A stretch of 35,228 nucleotides of DNA. Origin: an uncultured bacterium (GTDB lineage Bacteria > Patescibacteriota > Minisyncoccia > Phycocordibacterales > UBA9973). The position numbers were made by a program, and so were the translations under genes. Position 1 is the first letter of the stretch; each line of letters starts with the position of its first letter. Below the pieces are notes generated by a model. The model was not told the origin of the DNA. It saw only the letters and a list, made by a program, of their open reading frames with translations, and made no database searches. Positions 9,150-18,120 of the stretch are shown here, piece after piece. Where the stretch lies: positions 1 through 35,228 of the forward strand of contig CAISUD010000023.1 in the NCBI GenBank assembly GCA_903888625.1, written 5' to 3'.

Positions 9150-9800
9150 ATGTCTATAAGAAAAGAAAATTTAGTACAAGGCGAATATTATCATATTTAC
9201 AATAGAGGTGTAGATAAAAGAGATATATTTTCTAATGAAAAAGATTTGCAAAGATTTTTTAAAAGCATGATCGAGTTTAATGTTAAGGATCCAATTGGAA
9301 GCATATATCTAAACACTTTTCATAAAGATGAAGAACTGAGAGGCAAGGCCTCTCAGTTGGTAGATTTTGTTGCATTTTGTCTTAACCCAAATCATTATCA
9401 TTTTATCCTCACTCCCCTTGTAGAAAAAGGCATAGAAAAATTTATGCAACGACTTGGTACTGGATATAGTTTATATTTTAATCAAAAAGAAAAAAGAACG
9501 GGCTCTCTTTTCCAAGGAAAATTTAAAAGTAAGCACGTAAAATCAAATGAGTATTTACTTCAATTAAGTTCATATGTAAATTTAAATAATTGTGATGAAA
9601 ATGGAAAAATAAAAAATTTACTAAGTATGTCTAGTTGGAAAGAATACATAAATGAATCAAATTTTAATTTTTGTAATAAAGAAATAATTTTAGGACAATT
9701 TGAATCTAAAGAAAAATATAAAAAACTTGCTTTGAGTTTATGGAAAGAAACTTGCAAGAAAAAAGAAGAAATTGAAGATTTAGAATTTATTAAACACTGA
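9150..9800 (+). mobile_element. IS200-like / REP-associated tyrosine transposase (RAYT, Y1_Tnp) coding sequence
   Basis: YYHIYNRGVDKRDIF, FCLNPNHYHFILTP (HUH motif), KFMQRLGTGYSLYFNQKEKRTGSLFQGKFKSKHV, YLLQLSSYVNLN (candidate catalytic Tyr). Confidence 0.88.
9335..9357. repeat. Palindrome family A (copy A3) inside the transposase reading frame
   Basis: ACTGAGAGGCAAGGCCTCTCAGT; read in frame as (E)LRGKASQ(L). Confidence 0.95.
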
Positions 9801-9818
9801 GAGGCCTTGCCTCTCAGT
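9796..9818. repeat. Palindrome family A (copy A4); supplies the transposase TGA stop codon
   Basis: ACTGAGAGGCCTTGCCTCTCAGT; TGA at 9798-9800 lies inside the palindrome. Confidence 0.95.
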
Positions 9819-9898
9819 GGGCTTTGCTTTTTTATATTTTCTGCTATTATAGAAGGCATATAACCTTTATTAATTTATCAATTTAACTATATAAATAT

Positions 9899-11149
9899 AT
9901 GCCAAAAGTAAACCCCGCTATAGAAACATTCGCTCGTATTAAAGTAATAGGTATTGGAGGTTCTGGAAAGAACGCTTTAAACCACATGATTAGCACCAAA
10001 GTCAAGGGTGTGGAATTTATCTGTATGAATACCGATACCCAAGATTTACATCACTCTCTCGCCGAGAAAAAAATTCATATCGGAAAAAATTTAACTAAAG
10101 GTCTAGGAGCTGGAATGAATCCAGAAGTTGGACGAAAGGCAGCCGAAGAAACTAAAGCTGAAATTCAAGATACGATCAAAGGTTCCGACATGATCTTTAT
10201 CGCTTGTGGAATGGGTGGAGGTACTGGCACTGGAGCTGCTCCGATCGTGGCTCGTTCGGCAAAAGAACAAGGCATCTTGACTGTCGCAGTTGTGACTAAA
10301 CCATTTTTCTTTGAAGGAAATCAAAGAATGAAAATTGCTGACAAAGGTTTAGAAGAATTAGCCAAAGAAGTAGATGCTATCATCATTATTCCAAACGATA
10401 AATTACTTCAAATTTCTGATAAAAATACAAACTTCAAAGATGCTTTTGCAACTTGTGACGATGTTCTTCGCCAAGCTGTCGAAGGGATTTCTGACCTTAT
10501 CACTACGCCTGGAATCATCAATGTGGACTTTGCCGATATCAAAGCTATCATGTCAGACGCTGGTTCTGCCCTTATGGGTATCGGTTCTGCTTCTGGTGAA
10601 AAACGAGCTGAAAAGGCAGCATTGATGGCTATCAATTCTCCTCTTCTTGAAGTTTCTATCAATGGTGCCAAAGGAGTTTTGTTTGCAATTTCTGGTGGCG
10701 ACGATATCACAATTCATGAAATTCAAGAGGCTGCCAAAATTATTACTGAATCAATTGATAAAGATGCTAAAGTTATTTTCGGAACTATTCGTGATGAAAA
10801 ATTAAAAAAAGGAGAATTGAAAGTTACCGTTATCGCCACTTCCTTCCCAGCTGATATGCCTCGCAAAACTCTTTTTAGTCTAAATGCTTCTACTGGTGGA
10901 AATCAAAAATTAGTAAAAGATGAAGAACCACAAATTGTTAAAAAAGAAATTCACAATAGTATCAAAAATCCAAACTTGAATCCAGCCATAAATGTAAATG
11001 TAAATAATATTGCTAATACTAATAATAAAGAAAATAACGATTTTCTAAAAAGAGACAAAAAACCAGAAATCGTTGAAGAAATAATAATAGACGACGACAC
11101 CGAAGACTGGAGCGCTATCCCTGCATTTCTACGAAGGAATAAAAAATAG
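9899..11149 (+). CDS. ftsZ: Cell division protein FtsZ
   Basis: IKVIGIGGSGKNALNHMI, GMGGGTGTGAAPIVA tubulin signature; disordered C-terminal linker. Confidence 0.97.
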   Translation: MPKVNPAIETFARIKVIGIGGSGKNALNHMISTKVKGVEFICMNTDTQDLHHSLAEKKIHIGKNLTKGLGAGMNPEVGRKAAEETKAEIQDTIKGSDMIFIACGMGGGTGTGAAPIVARSAKEQGILTVAVVTKPFFFEGNQRMKIADKGLEELAKEVDAIIIIPNDKLLQISDKNTNFKDAFATCDDVLRQAVEGISDLITTPGIINVDFADIKAIMSDAGSALMGIGSASGEKRAEKAALMAINSPLLEVSINGAKGVLFAISGGDDITIHEIQEAAKIITESIDKDAKVIFGTIRDEKLKKGELKVTVIATSFPADMPRKTLFSLNASTGGNQKLVKDEEPQIVKKEIHNSIKNPNLNPAINVNVNNIANTNNKENNDFLKRDKKPEIVEEIIIDDDTEDWSAIPAFLRRNKK

Positions 11150-11162
11150 AACCTCACCCCTG

Positions 11163-11190
11163 CCCCTCTCCTGGAAGGAGAGGGGTTTTT
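11163..11190 (+). terminator. Rho-independent terminator downstream of ftsZ
   Basis: CCCCTCTCCT GGA AGGAGAGGGG TTTTT. Confidence 0.8.
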
Positions 11191-11221
11191 GGTTTTTACA
11201 TTTTTTTGTTATACTAAAAGT

Positions 11222-12187
11222 ATGATATATGACCTGATAATAATTGGTGGTGGACCGGCGGGAACTGCGGCTGCAGTTTACGCCTCCAGGAAACGCTTGA
11301 ATACCCTACTTGTAGTGGCTGAATTCGGTGGGCAGTCGGTAGTATCCGAACAAATCTACAATTGGATCGGTTCTGTTTCTATTGCCGGATCAGAACTTGC
11401 CGAGAATTTCAAAAAACATGTTTTAGCTAATACAGGAGAAAATCAAACCCTAAAAATAAAAGAAGGTGCGAAAGTAGTTAGTGTTGCGGAAGCCTTGCTT
11501 TCGCAAGTTGGCGAAAGCAAGGCTTCCGCAAAGTATTTCAAAATAAAAACTGATACAGACGAAGAATTCGAAACAAAAACAATTTTAATAACCACCGGCA
11601 GTGTCCGCAAAAAATTAGAAGCTAATAATGCTGACAATTTTGAAAACAAAGGCCTCACCTATTGCGCCAGTTGCGATGGACCACTTTTTAATGAAGCTGA
11701 TGTCGCAGTTATCGGTGGAGGTAATGCTGCTTTTGAAAGTGCTGCTCAACTCCTCGCTTATTGTAATTCAGTGACAATCATAAATCGTAGTCCAAATTTT
11801 CGAGCCGATAAAATAACCGTAGAAAAAGTTTTGGCTAATCCAAAAATGAAATCCATCACTAATGCTGACATTTTAGAAATAAAAGGAGAAAAAATGGTTG
11901 AAGGAATTTTATTGAAAGATAAAGAAACTGAAAAAGAATCTATTTTAAATGTTTCTGGAATTTTTGTAGAAATCGGCCAAATTCCAAATACAAATTTTGT
12001 GAAAAATATCGTCCCGCTTGATAATCTTTGCCGAATAAAAATAGACCCTTGGACTGGTAAAACAGAAACGGCTGGCATCTGGGCAGCTGGTGATTGTACC
12101 AACATTTTATATCATCAAAACAACATAGCCGCTGGCGACGCCGTCCGTGCCCTAGAAGATATTTATCTTACACTAAATACAAAATAA
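11222..12187 (+). CDS. trxB: Thioredoxin reductase-like FAD/NAD(P)H oxidoreductase with in-frame palindrome insertion
   Basis: MIYDLIIIGGGPAGTAAAVYASRKRLNTLLV, CASCDGPLF (redox CxxC), VAVIGGGNAAFESA; the track start at 11189 is probably too early. Confidence 0.9.
   Translation: MIYDLIIIGGGPAGTAAAVYASRKRLNTLLVVAEFGGQSVVSEQIYNWIGSVSIAGSELAENFKKHVLANTGENQTLKIKEGAKVVSVAEALLSQVGESKASAKYFKIKTDTDEEFETKTILITTGSVRKKLEANNADNFENKGLTYCASCDGPLFNEADVAVIGGGNAAFESAAQLLAYCNSVTIINRSPNFRADKITVEKVLANPKMKSITNADILEIKGEKMVEGILLKDKETEKESILNVSGIFVEIGQIPNTNFVKNIVPLDNLCRIKIDPWTGKTETAGIWAAGDCTNILYHQNNIAAGDAVRALEDIYLTLNTK
11484..11531. repeat. Perfect 21-bp-stem inverted repeat inside trxB (family A-like)
   Basis: TTGCGGAAGCCTTGCTTTCGC AAGTTG GCGAAAGCAAGGCTTCCGCAA; 48 bp, in frame, encodes AEALLSQVGESKASA. 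Confidence 0.95.
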
Positions 12188-12217
12188 AAATGCTAGGTCT
12201 TGCCTAGCATTTTTTTA
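12187..12217 (+). terminator. Rho-independent terminator of trxB, with a family-A-like loop
   Basis: AAAATGCTAGG TCT TGCCTAGCATTTTTTT. Confidence 0.8.
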
Positions 12218-12231
12218 ATATTTTTATTTTT

Positions 12232-12711
12232 CTATTGTGCAGGAATTGGTGCAGTTGGATTTAGAGTTGTCGGTCTTATTTGGATAGACTGTGCATTTAC
12301 ACTACCATCTGGATTGGCTGTGCCGGTAATGCTAACTTGCTTACCTATTGATAAATCATTCGCTGTGCCATCGGTTGTTTTCATAATACTAGTTGTCCCA
12401 GTATAGAAAACAATTTTGGAACCTTGAGTAGTTGCACCTGTGGTAGGAGCTCCATTTTGCCCTCCCATAGCTTTTAGTTCTACAGTGATACTGTTTGCAT
12501 CCATAGCCACAATTTGGCCAGTAACAAATCCCCCACCGGCTCGCATTCCTTTTCCACCGGCCATACCACTTCTACTAAATTGACCAGGAACATTTTGATT
12601 ACTACTTGCAGTTTGTGCTTTATTTTTCCCATAAGAAGAACCGATAAAAAAGAAAACGAAAGCGACTACGACAAAACCAACTATTAAACTTATTTTTATT
12701 TTTTTATTCAT
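12232..12711 (-). CDS. DUF5666-like membrane-anchored/extracytoplasmic protein
   Basis: N-terminal TM; GFVTGQIVAMDANSITVELK ... SKIVFYTGTTSIMK ... LSIGKQVSITGTANPDGSVNAQSIQIRP pattern typical of DUF5666. Confidence 0.7.
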   Translation of the reverse strand: MNKKIKISLIVGFVVVAFVFFFIGSSYGKNKAQTASSNQNVPGQFSRSGMAGGKGMRAGGGFVTGQIVAMDANSITVELKAMGGQNGAPTTGATTQGSKIVFYTGTTSIMKTTDGTANDLSIGKQVSITGTANPDGSVNAQSIQIRPTTLNPTAPIPAQ

Positions 12712-12812
12712 CCCGAACGAAATAAAAGTTTATTGTTTCGCTTTTATTTAAATTAATATTTATAAATTATTTTTCTCCCGTAAAAATATACGACATGAAT
12801 TTCGTACGGGAT
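12710..12812. repeat. MITE-like TIR element M1 (family E)
   Basis: Ends ATCCCGAACGAAAT ... ATTTCGTACGGGAT; internal AAATAAAAG/CTTTTATTT inverted repeat; fills the gap between a start codon and a stop codon. Confidence 0.75.
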
Positions 12813-14035
12813 TACTCATACCGCAAAGCATCAATTGGATTTAATTTTGAGGCTCTTTGGGCTGGATAATAACCAAAAACAATTCCTATTACAGCTGACA
12901 CTCCAAAAGCAAGGGCAATTGAAGACACTGAAACTACTGCTTGCAATATTCCAAGTGAACTTATCGCCAGAGCAATTCCGACCCCGAGGAGAACTCCGAT
13001 AATTCCTCCGATAAAAGTTAGAGCAACTGCTTCAATTAAAAATTGTCGATTAATATCTTTTCGTTTAGCACCAATTGCTTTCCGAAGTCCGATTTCTCGA
13101 GTTCTCTCTGTGACAGTAGTCAACATCATATTCATAATTCCAATTCCTCCAACTAATAAAGAAATTCCAGCAACCGCGGCTAGTAGTCCAGTAAAGGTAC
13201 TAGTAACAGAAGAAGCTGTCGCAATAATATCTGCTTGATTTAAAGTATTAAAATCTGCTTTAGTTGGATCGGTAATATTATGACGAGAAAGTAGTAATGT
13301 AGTGACATCAGCCTGCACTTGCGAAGAAACACTTGAATCCTGAGCTGAAACATCTATCTCACTTAAATATCTATTTCCAGAAAGATACCGCCCGGCTGTA
13401 GTGTATGGAATATAAACTACATCATCAACATTTGAAAAACCAGAACCACCTTTAGAAACAGTTATCCCGATAACGGTATATTCACTACCAGAAATACGGA
13501 TTTTTTGACCAACTACATTTTCAGCACCTACACCAAATAAATCATCTCTAGTCGTCGGTCCTAGAATCGCAACTTTTGAACCACTAGAAACATCGTTAGC
13601 TGAAATAAATGAGCCTTCATCAATTGAAACATTTCGAACAGTTAAATATGATGGCTCAGTCCCAACGATATTGGTATTGGTATTGGTACCGGTTGCTGTC
13701 ACTTGCTTTCGAGAACTTACTTCTCGCACAACTGCTGACACTCCTGAAACTTGTGAAGCAATTGCATCTGCATCTGGCACAGTTAGTGTTAAAGCTACTC
13801 CACGACCTCCGCTTGGTCCTCCAAAAGATCGTTGGGCTCCCGGCATCACAATAATTAAATTTGAACCAATTGATTCTATGCTAGCTGAAATAGAATTTTG
13901 AGCTCCAGTCCCAATAGCCGTCAAAGCGATAACCGAACCAATTCCAATAATAATACCAAGCATTGTTAAACCTGAACGGATTTTATTACTAGAGAGGGCT
14001 AAAAATGTTTCTTTTAAAATATCTTTTATTTTCAT
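12812..14035 (-). CDS. MacB-like ABC transporter permease (FtsX superfamily)
   Basis: 407 aa; ALSSNKIRSGLTMLGIIIGIGSVIAL, GGIGIMNMMLTTVTERTREIGLRKAIGA, PAQRASKLNPIDALRYE. Confidence 0.93.
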   Translation of the reverse strand: MKIKDILKETFLALSSNKIRSGLTMLGIIIGIGSVIALTAIGTGAQNSISASIESIGSNLIIVMPGAQRSFGGPSGGRGVALTLTVPDADAIASQVSGVSAVVREVSSRKQVTATGTNTNTNIVGTEPSYLTVRNVSIDEGSFISANDVSSGSKVAILGPTTRDDLFGVGAENVVGQKIRISGSEYTVIGITVSKGGSGFSNVDDVVYIPYTTAGRYLSGNRYLSEIDVSAQDSSVSSQVQADVTTLLLSRHNITDPTKADFNTLNQADIIATASSVTSTFTGLLAAVAGISLLVGGIGIMNMMLTTVTERTREIGLRKAIGAKRKDINRQFLIEAVALTFIGGIIGVLLGVGIALAISSLGILQAVVSVSSIALAFGVSAVIGIVFGYYPAQRASKLNPIDALRYE

Positions 14036-14724
14036 CGTTTTTTATGTGATTTACTGTCACTAGTAATAACTCCATCTCGAATAGTGATTATGCGATCTGC
14101 GTGTTCAGCAATTTCTTGTTCGTGAGTAATCAAGATAATGGTTCGACCTAATTCTTTGTTTAATTTTTGAAAAGTATTTAAAACAATTTCTCCAGTTTTC
14201 GAATCCAAATTTCCAGTCGGCTCATCCGCTAAAATAAGTGATGGATTGTTTACCAAAGCCCTGGCGATAGCTACTCGCTGAATTTGTCCTCCAGAAAGTT
14301 GATTAGAAAGATGAGAAAAATATATTCTATCAAGCCCACTGGCAAACAACGCTTCCTCGGCTCTAATAATTCTTTCTTTGTCAGGAACTCCATCATAAAC
14401 AAGTGGCAAGCTAACATTTCTAATCACAGTAGTTCGTGGTAATAAATTAAAAGATTGAAAAACGAAACCGATTTTATCTCGACGAATATCTGCCAACTGG
14501 TCGTCTGAGAGAGTTGAAACATCTTTATTATCTAAAAAATACGAACCAGAAGTTGGACTATCGAGTGCCCCCAAGATATGCATCAAGGTGGATTTACCAG
14601 AACCAGATGGTCCCATTATTGCAATAAATTCACCATCGGCCACACTAAAGCTAACCCCTTTAACTGCTTCGAAGGGTTCTCCCCCAGTATTGTATGTTTT
14701 TGTAATATTTTTTACTTCAATCAT
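14032..14724 (-). CDS. ABC transporter ATP-binding protein (MacB/LolD type)
   Basis: Walker A GPSGSGKST, signature LSGGQIQRVAIARAL, Walker B LILADEPTGNLDS. Confidence 0.95.
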   Translation of the reverse strand: MIEVKNITKTYNTGGEPFEAVKGVSFSVADGEFIAIMGPSGSGKSTLMHILGALDSPTSGSYFLDNKDVSTLSDDQLADIRRDKIGFVFQSFNLLPRTTVIRNVSLPLVYDGVPDKERIIRAEEALFASGLDRIYFSHLSNQLSGGQIQRVAIARALVNNPSLILADEPTGNLDSKTGEIVLNTFQKLNKELGRTIILITHEQEIAEHADRIITIRDGVITSDSKSHKKR

Positions 14725-14742
14725 TGTAATTATTTAGATTAA

Positions 14743-16329
14743 TTAATTTCCTAATCTTCCTGCTCCACCACCTCCTTTATTTGCATTACCAGCTACAGCA
14801 CTTAAAATATTTGGAGTAGTTTTGGCAGTAGTACCAGCAACACTTTTTACAATAATCACATCCCCTTCTTTTAAGCCAGAAGTTATCTCTGTAGAAGTAC
14901 CATCAGATAAACCAACTTGAACTGGAATTTGTTTTGGCAGAAGAGCAGTAGTGAAGGTTTGAGTAGCGGTCACCGGACCAGATACACTAGCATCAAAAAT
15001 CTGCACATAACTTGAACCATCACTAGCTGTTTTAACTGCACTGTTTGGTATTACAACTACATCTTGAGCAACATTAGTAATAATATCCGCAGTGACACTC
15101 ATTCCAGATTTTACTCTCGTATCTTGAGTAGCAAAACTTATTTTAACATTATAATTTACAACCCCTTGAGAAACAGAACCAACTGAATCAATTTCAGATA
15201 CAACTCCAGCAATAGTTAAATCTGGAATAGCATCAAAAGTTATCGTAGATTTTTCACCCAAATTTATTTTGGCAACATCCACTTCGTTCAAGACAACTAC
15301 CGCTAATTCCTGATTAGTAATAATAGTTCCCAATGTTGTCCCAGAACTTGCATTATCACCAACACTGACCGGCACACTAGCAATCGTTCCACTAAATGGA
15401 GCATTAATATAATATTTCGCTAAAGTATCTTTTGCATCTTGTAGTGCATTCTCGGCTTGTGTAACTGCCAATTGCTTCGTCTCAATATTTAATTCGGTAA
15501 CTGTACTACCGGAACTTGCTTCTTTTTGTGTCTGTAGGGCTGATTGATAATTATTGTAATTTGAAAGATAATTTGAAGCTTTTTTATTTGGAATATTTAT
15601 AACCCAATCAGTCGAACTATTAAAATTATTCCCGGCTGGCAAAGTTAGATATAAACCAGAATTTCCGATTGGTGAAGCTATGCTAGTGCTAGCAATAGAA
15701 CTGCCGTTCGTTAAACCAGAAACACTAAAACTCAAACCACCACTACTTGGATAAAAATGGATATTAATAGTTCCTTCTTTCCCCAAAACATAATTCCCAG
15801 TAATAATCGGAGAGGCTAAATTAGTCGCAGTACTAATATCATTTTGATTATTTGGGACAGCATCAGGAGAAGAATTTAATAAATTATTATAGGCATTATT
15901 TACAGCAGTTTGTTGATCAATATCAGTATTGCTATTTTGTGCTTGGCTAGTTTTCAAAGCAAGCTCTGCACTTTGTAAACTAGTCTCGGCATCTCGAACT
16001 CCCTTTTGTGCGTCGGTAGCATCGATTGAAAAAAGATTTTGCCCAGTATAAACCATATCCCCAGGCTTCACTTTTACAGAAGTAATAATTCCAGAAACAG
16101 TAGGCATAATATTTATTGAATTAGAGGTAGAAACTTGTCCACTACCACTAACTGTAGAAATGACAGTCCCTTTAGACACAAGTGCTAAAGTATATTTTGT
16201 ATCAGCCGAAGTGTTAGTGAGCTTCCCATGAAGCCAAAAACCAAAAATTATAATTACAATTAAAATTATCACGCTCATTGTTTTATGAGTACTGATATAT
16301 GATTTTATTTTCTTAAAAAGATTTTTCAT
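14743..16329 (-). CDS. HlyD/MacA-like periplasmic adaptor subunit
   Basis: 528 aa; N-terminal TM, biotinyl-lipoyl-like hairpin domain (GTVISTVSGSGQVSTSNSINIMPTVSGIITSVKVKPGDMVYTGQNLF), long coiled-coil insert. Confidence 0.9.
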   Translation of the reverse strand: MKNLFKKIKSYISTHKTMSVIILIVIIIFGFWLHGKLTNTSADTKYTLALVSKGTVISTVSGSGQVSTSNSINIMPTVSGIITSVKVKPGDMVYTGQNLFSIDATDAQKGVRDAETSLQSAELALKTSQAQNSNTDIDQQTAVNNAYNNLLNSSPDAVPNNQNDISTATNLASPIITGNYVLGKEGTINIHFYPSSGGLSFSVSGLTNGSSIASTSIASPIGNSGLYLTLPAGNNFNSSTDWVINIPNKKASNYLSNYNNYQSALQTQKEASSGSTVTELNIETKQLAVTQAENALQDAKDTLAKYYINAPFSGTIASVPVSVGDNASSGTTLGTIITNQELAVVVLNEVDVAKINLGEKSTITFDAIPDLTIAGVVSEIDSVGSVSQGVVNYNVKISFATQDTRVKSGMSVTADIITNVAQDVVVIPNSAVKTASDGSSYVQIFDASVSGPVTATQTFTTALLPKQIPVQVGLSDGTSTEITSGLKEGDVIIVKSVAGTTAKTTPNILSAVAGNANKGGGGAGRLGN

Positions 16330-16330
16330 T

Positions 16331-16819
16331 TTATTTTGTTTGTGGATTATTTAATAAAGAATCAGGCGACGGAATGACACGAATAAATTTTGCTTCAATC
16401 TGACCTTGCTCGTTTGGTGAACCAATCACAACGATAAAGTCATCGATTTTCAAATCTCCTGAAGTAATATTATTTCTAATCTTTTCTATTTTTGTATCAT
16501 TATTTACTACAATCACCCTCTCAGTATTATCTCGATCAGCCACAATTACATTTGGTAATTCTATTTTTATTATTTTACCTATTGCTCCATGTGCATTCGG
16601 AAAATTATCTTTTGGAAAAATTGGTGGCTCAAGAGTTATACCAAAATTACGGACATAATTATCTCCCCAAGCCCGCCCAAAAGAAGCCCTATGGAAACCC
16701 ACAGAAACACCAGCAGAAAAAGATATTAAAATAATAACAATTAACCCTATCCCATACAAAATTTTTACTAAAAATTTTGACTCAAAAACTTTTTTTAATT
16801 TTTCGTTTATTTTTTTCAT
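16331..16819 (-). CDS. Membrane-anchored DUF5666-like protein
   Basis: 162 aa; TM then GAIGKIIKIELPNVIVADRDNTERVIVVNNDTKIEKIRNNITSGDLKIDDFIVVIGSPNEQGQIEAKFIRVI. Confidence 0.55.
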   Translation of the reverse strand: MKKINEKLKKVFESKFLVKILYGIGLIVIILISFSAGVSVGFHRASFGRAWGDNYVRNFGITLEPPIFPKDNFPNAHGAIGKIIKIELPNVIVADRDNTERVIVVNNDTKIEKIRNNITSGDLKIDDFIVVIGSPNEQGQIEAKFIRVIPSPDSLLNNPQTK

Positions 16820-16821
16820 TT

Positions 16822-17241
16822 TTATGCGTAGGATTGTCCTACATAATTATTATTGTTGATAATTTGTTTCAAAACATAGCGGAGCGAAATTAAGAAAATC
16901 AAAACTATTCCAAAAGAAAGAACAACATCAAAAATTGGCAAAGATTCTACTAAAGACAAAGCTAAATCTTTCCAATAAACAACTAAACTACTGCCATTAG
17001 AAAAAGCTAAAGAGAGATAATCAGAAAAACCTGATTGGGCAAACTCTGTAAATAAAGCTTTAAATACTGGAACAAAACTAAATAATGAAATTATCCCAAG
17101 GCTAGAAAAAGCATACAGCCGAAAACGAATAGCCTGCTTTTTACGCTTAAGAATTCTAGTCCAAATATCCAAAGATAGATTTTCCTTTGGTTCATAGCTT
17201 AACTTATTAAATGCAGTTTTTAGACTATTTTTTGTTTCCAT
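16822..17241 (-). CDS. Membrane protein of unknown function, first gene of the MacAB-like operon
   Basis: 139 aa with two predicted TM segments; tightly packed with downstream genes. Confidence 0.6.
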   Translation of the reverse strand: METKNSLKTAFNKLSYEPKENLSLDIWTRILKRKKQAIRFRLYAFSSLGIISLFSFVPVFKALFTEFAQSGFSDYLSLAFSNGSSLVVYWKDLALSLVESLPIFDVVLSFGIVLIFLISLRYVLKQIINNNNYVGQSYA

Positions 17242-17278
17242 ACTGCTATATACGAGCTAAAATAGCATTTGGGTGCAA

Positions 17279-17902
17279 TTAAGATAAAAACATTTGACGG
17301 TCTTTTTTGAAGAAAAATAGAGCAATATGAAAAATAGTATAAGTGATAAAGAAAGCAGAAAGCACATCTATTGAGTAATGATAATGTCCCAATAATACCA
17401 CCACTGCAAAAATTCCTGAAGCGATTAAAAACAAATAACGCAAATATTTATTTTGCCAAAAGATTAAAGCCATTAAAAATGGAATCCCAGTGTGACCAGA
17501 GAAAAATAAATCTCCACCAAAACTAAATTTTTGAATTAAATTTGAAGAAGAAACTATTGCACTTCCAGGGAAAGGACCAATATGAGTCAAGCTGACAAAC
17601 ACAGAACGAATCACAGTGAAAAGAGCAATGCTTTTAAAAGTAAAAGGAATTGTTTTTGGTTTAGTAAAACAAAGTACTACAATAAAAAACCAAAAGAAAA
17701 GAGCTCCGTAAATAAAAATACCATCTACATCAAAAACTCGAATATTGTTTAATACGATATCAGTCACAGGATTACTAGCGCTTTCGGTTGCATATGTTCC
17801 AGCGTAATAATTAATAATTAAACTAGCAATCAAAAACAAAACCGAAACGATCAAACTCACCATAAATCCCCTCTCTTTAAAATGTGAAAAATATTTTTTC
17901 AT
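17279..17902 (-). CDS. PAP2-like (sphingomyelin-synthase-like PAP2_C) membrane phosphatase
   Basis: 207 aa; multiple TM, FSGHTGIPFL and LGHYHYSIDVLSAFF motifs. Confidence 0.75.
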   Translation of the reverse strand: MKKYFSHFKERGFMVSLIVSVLFLIASLIINYYAGTYATESASNPVTDIVLNNIRVFDVDGIFIYGALFFWFFIVVLCFTKPKTIPFTFKSIALFTVIRSVFVSLTHIGPFPGSAIVSSSNLIQKFSFGGDLFFSGHTGIPFLMALIFWQNKYLRYLFLIASGIFAVVVLLGHYHYSIDVLSAFFITYTIFHIALFFFKKDRQMFLS

Positions 17903-18018
17903 CCCGTACGAAATAGGACGCGTACACCTACGCTTTCTTGCCCCTTTTGTTATTAATAATGTTTTTTATTTTTTTCATAATTTTATTTATTTTCTGCGTC
18001 CGCGATTTCGTACGTGAT
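17901..18018. repeat. MITE-like TIR element M2 (family E)
   Basis: Ends ATCCCGTACGAAATAGGACGCG ... GCGTCCGCGATTTCGTACGTGAT; left end overlaps PAP2 gene start codon. Confidence 0.8.
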
Positions 18019-18059
18019 TCATATCCATATTTCAGCATACAACAACTAGCAAATTTTTG

Positions 18060-18100
18060 CAAAAAAAATCAGCCGACACAAATAAATTTGGCCAGCTGAT
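18060..18100 (-). terminator. Rho-independent terminator of the 18121..18672 gene
   Basis: Minus strand ATCAGCTGGCCAAAT TT ATTTGTGTCGGCTGAT TTTTTTT, ~15-bp stem with one bulge. Confidence 0.75.
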
Positions 18101-18120
18101 CAATATTCCCGCAAAAAAAA

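Noticed and set aside
8279-9818. Family-A palindromes considered as a CRISPR array
   Set aside because: Palindromic, irregular spacing, lie in/next to genes, no uniform spacers and no cas genes.
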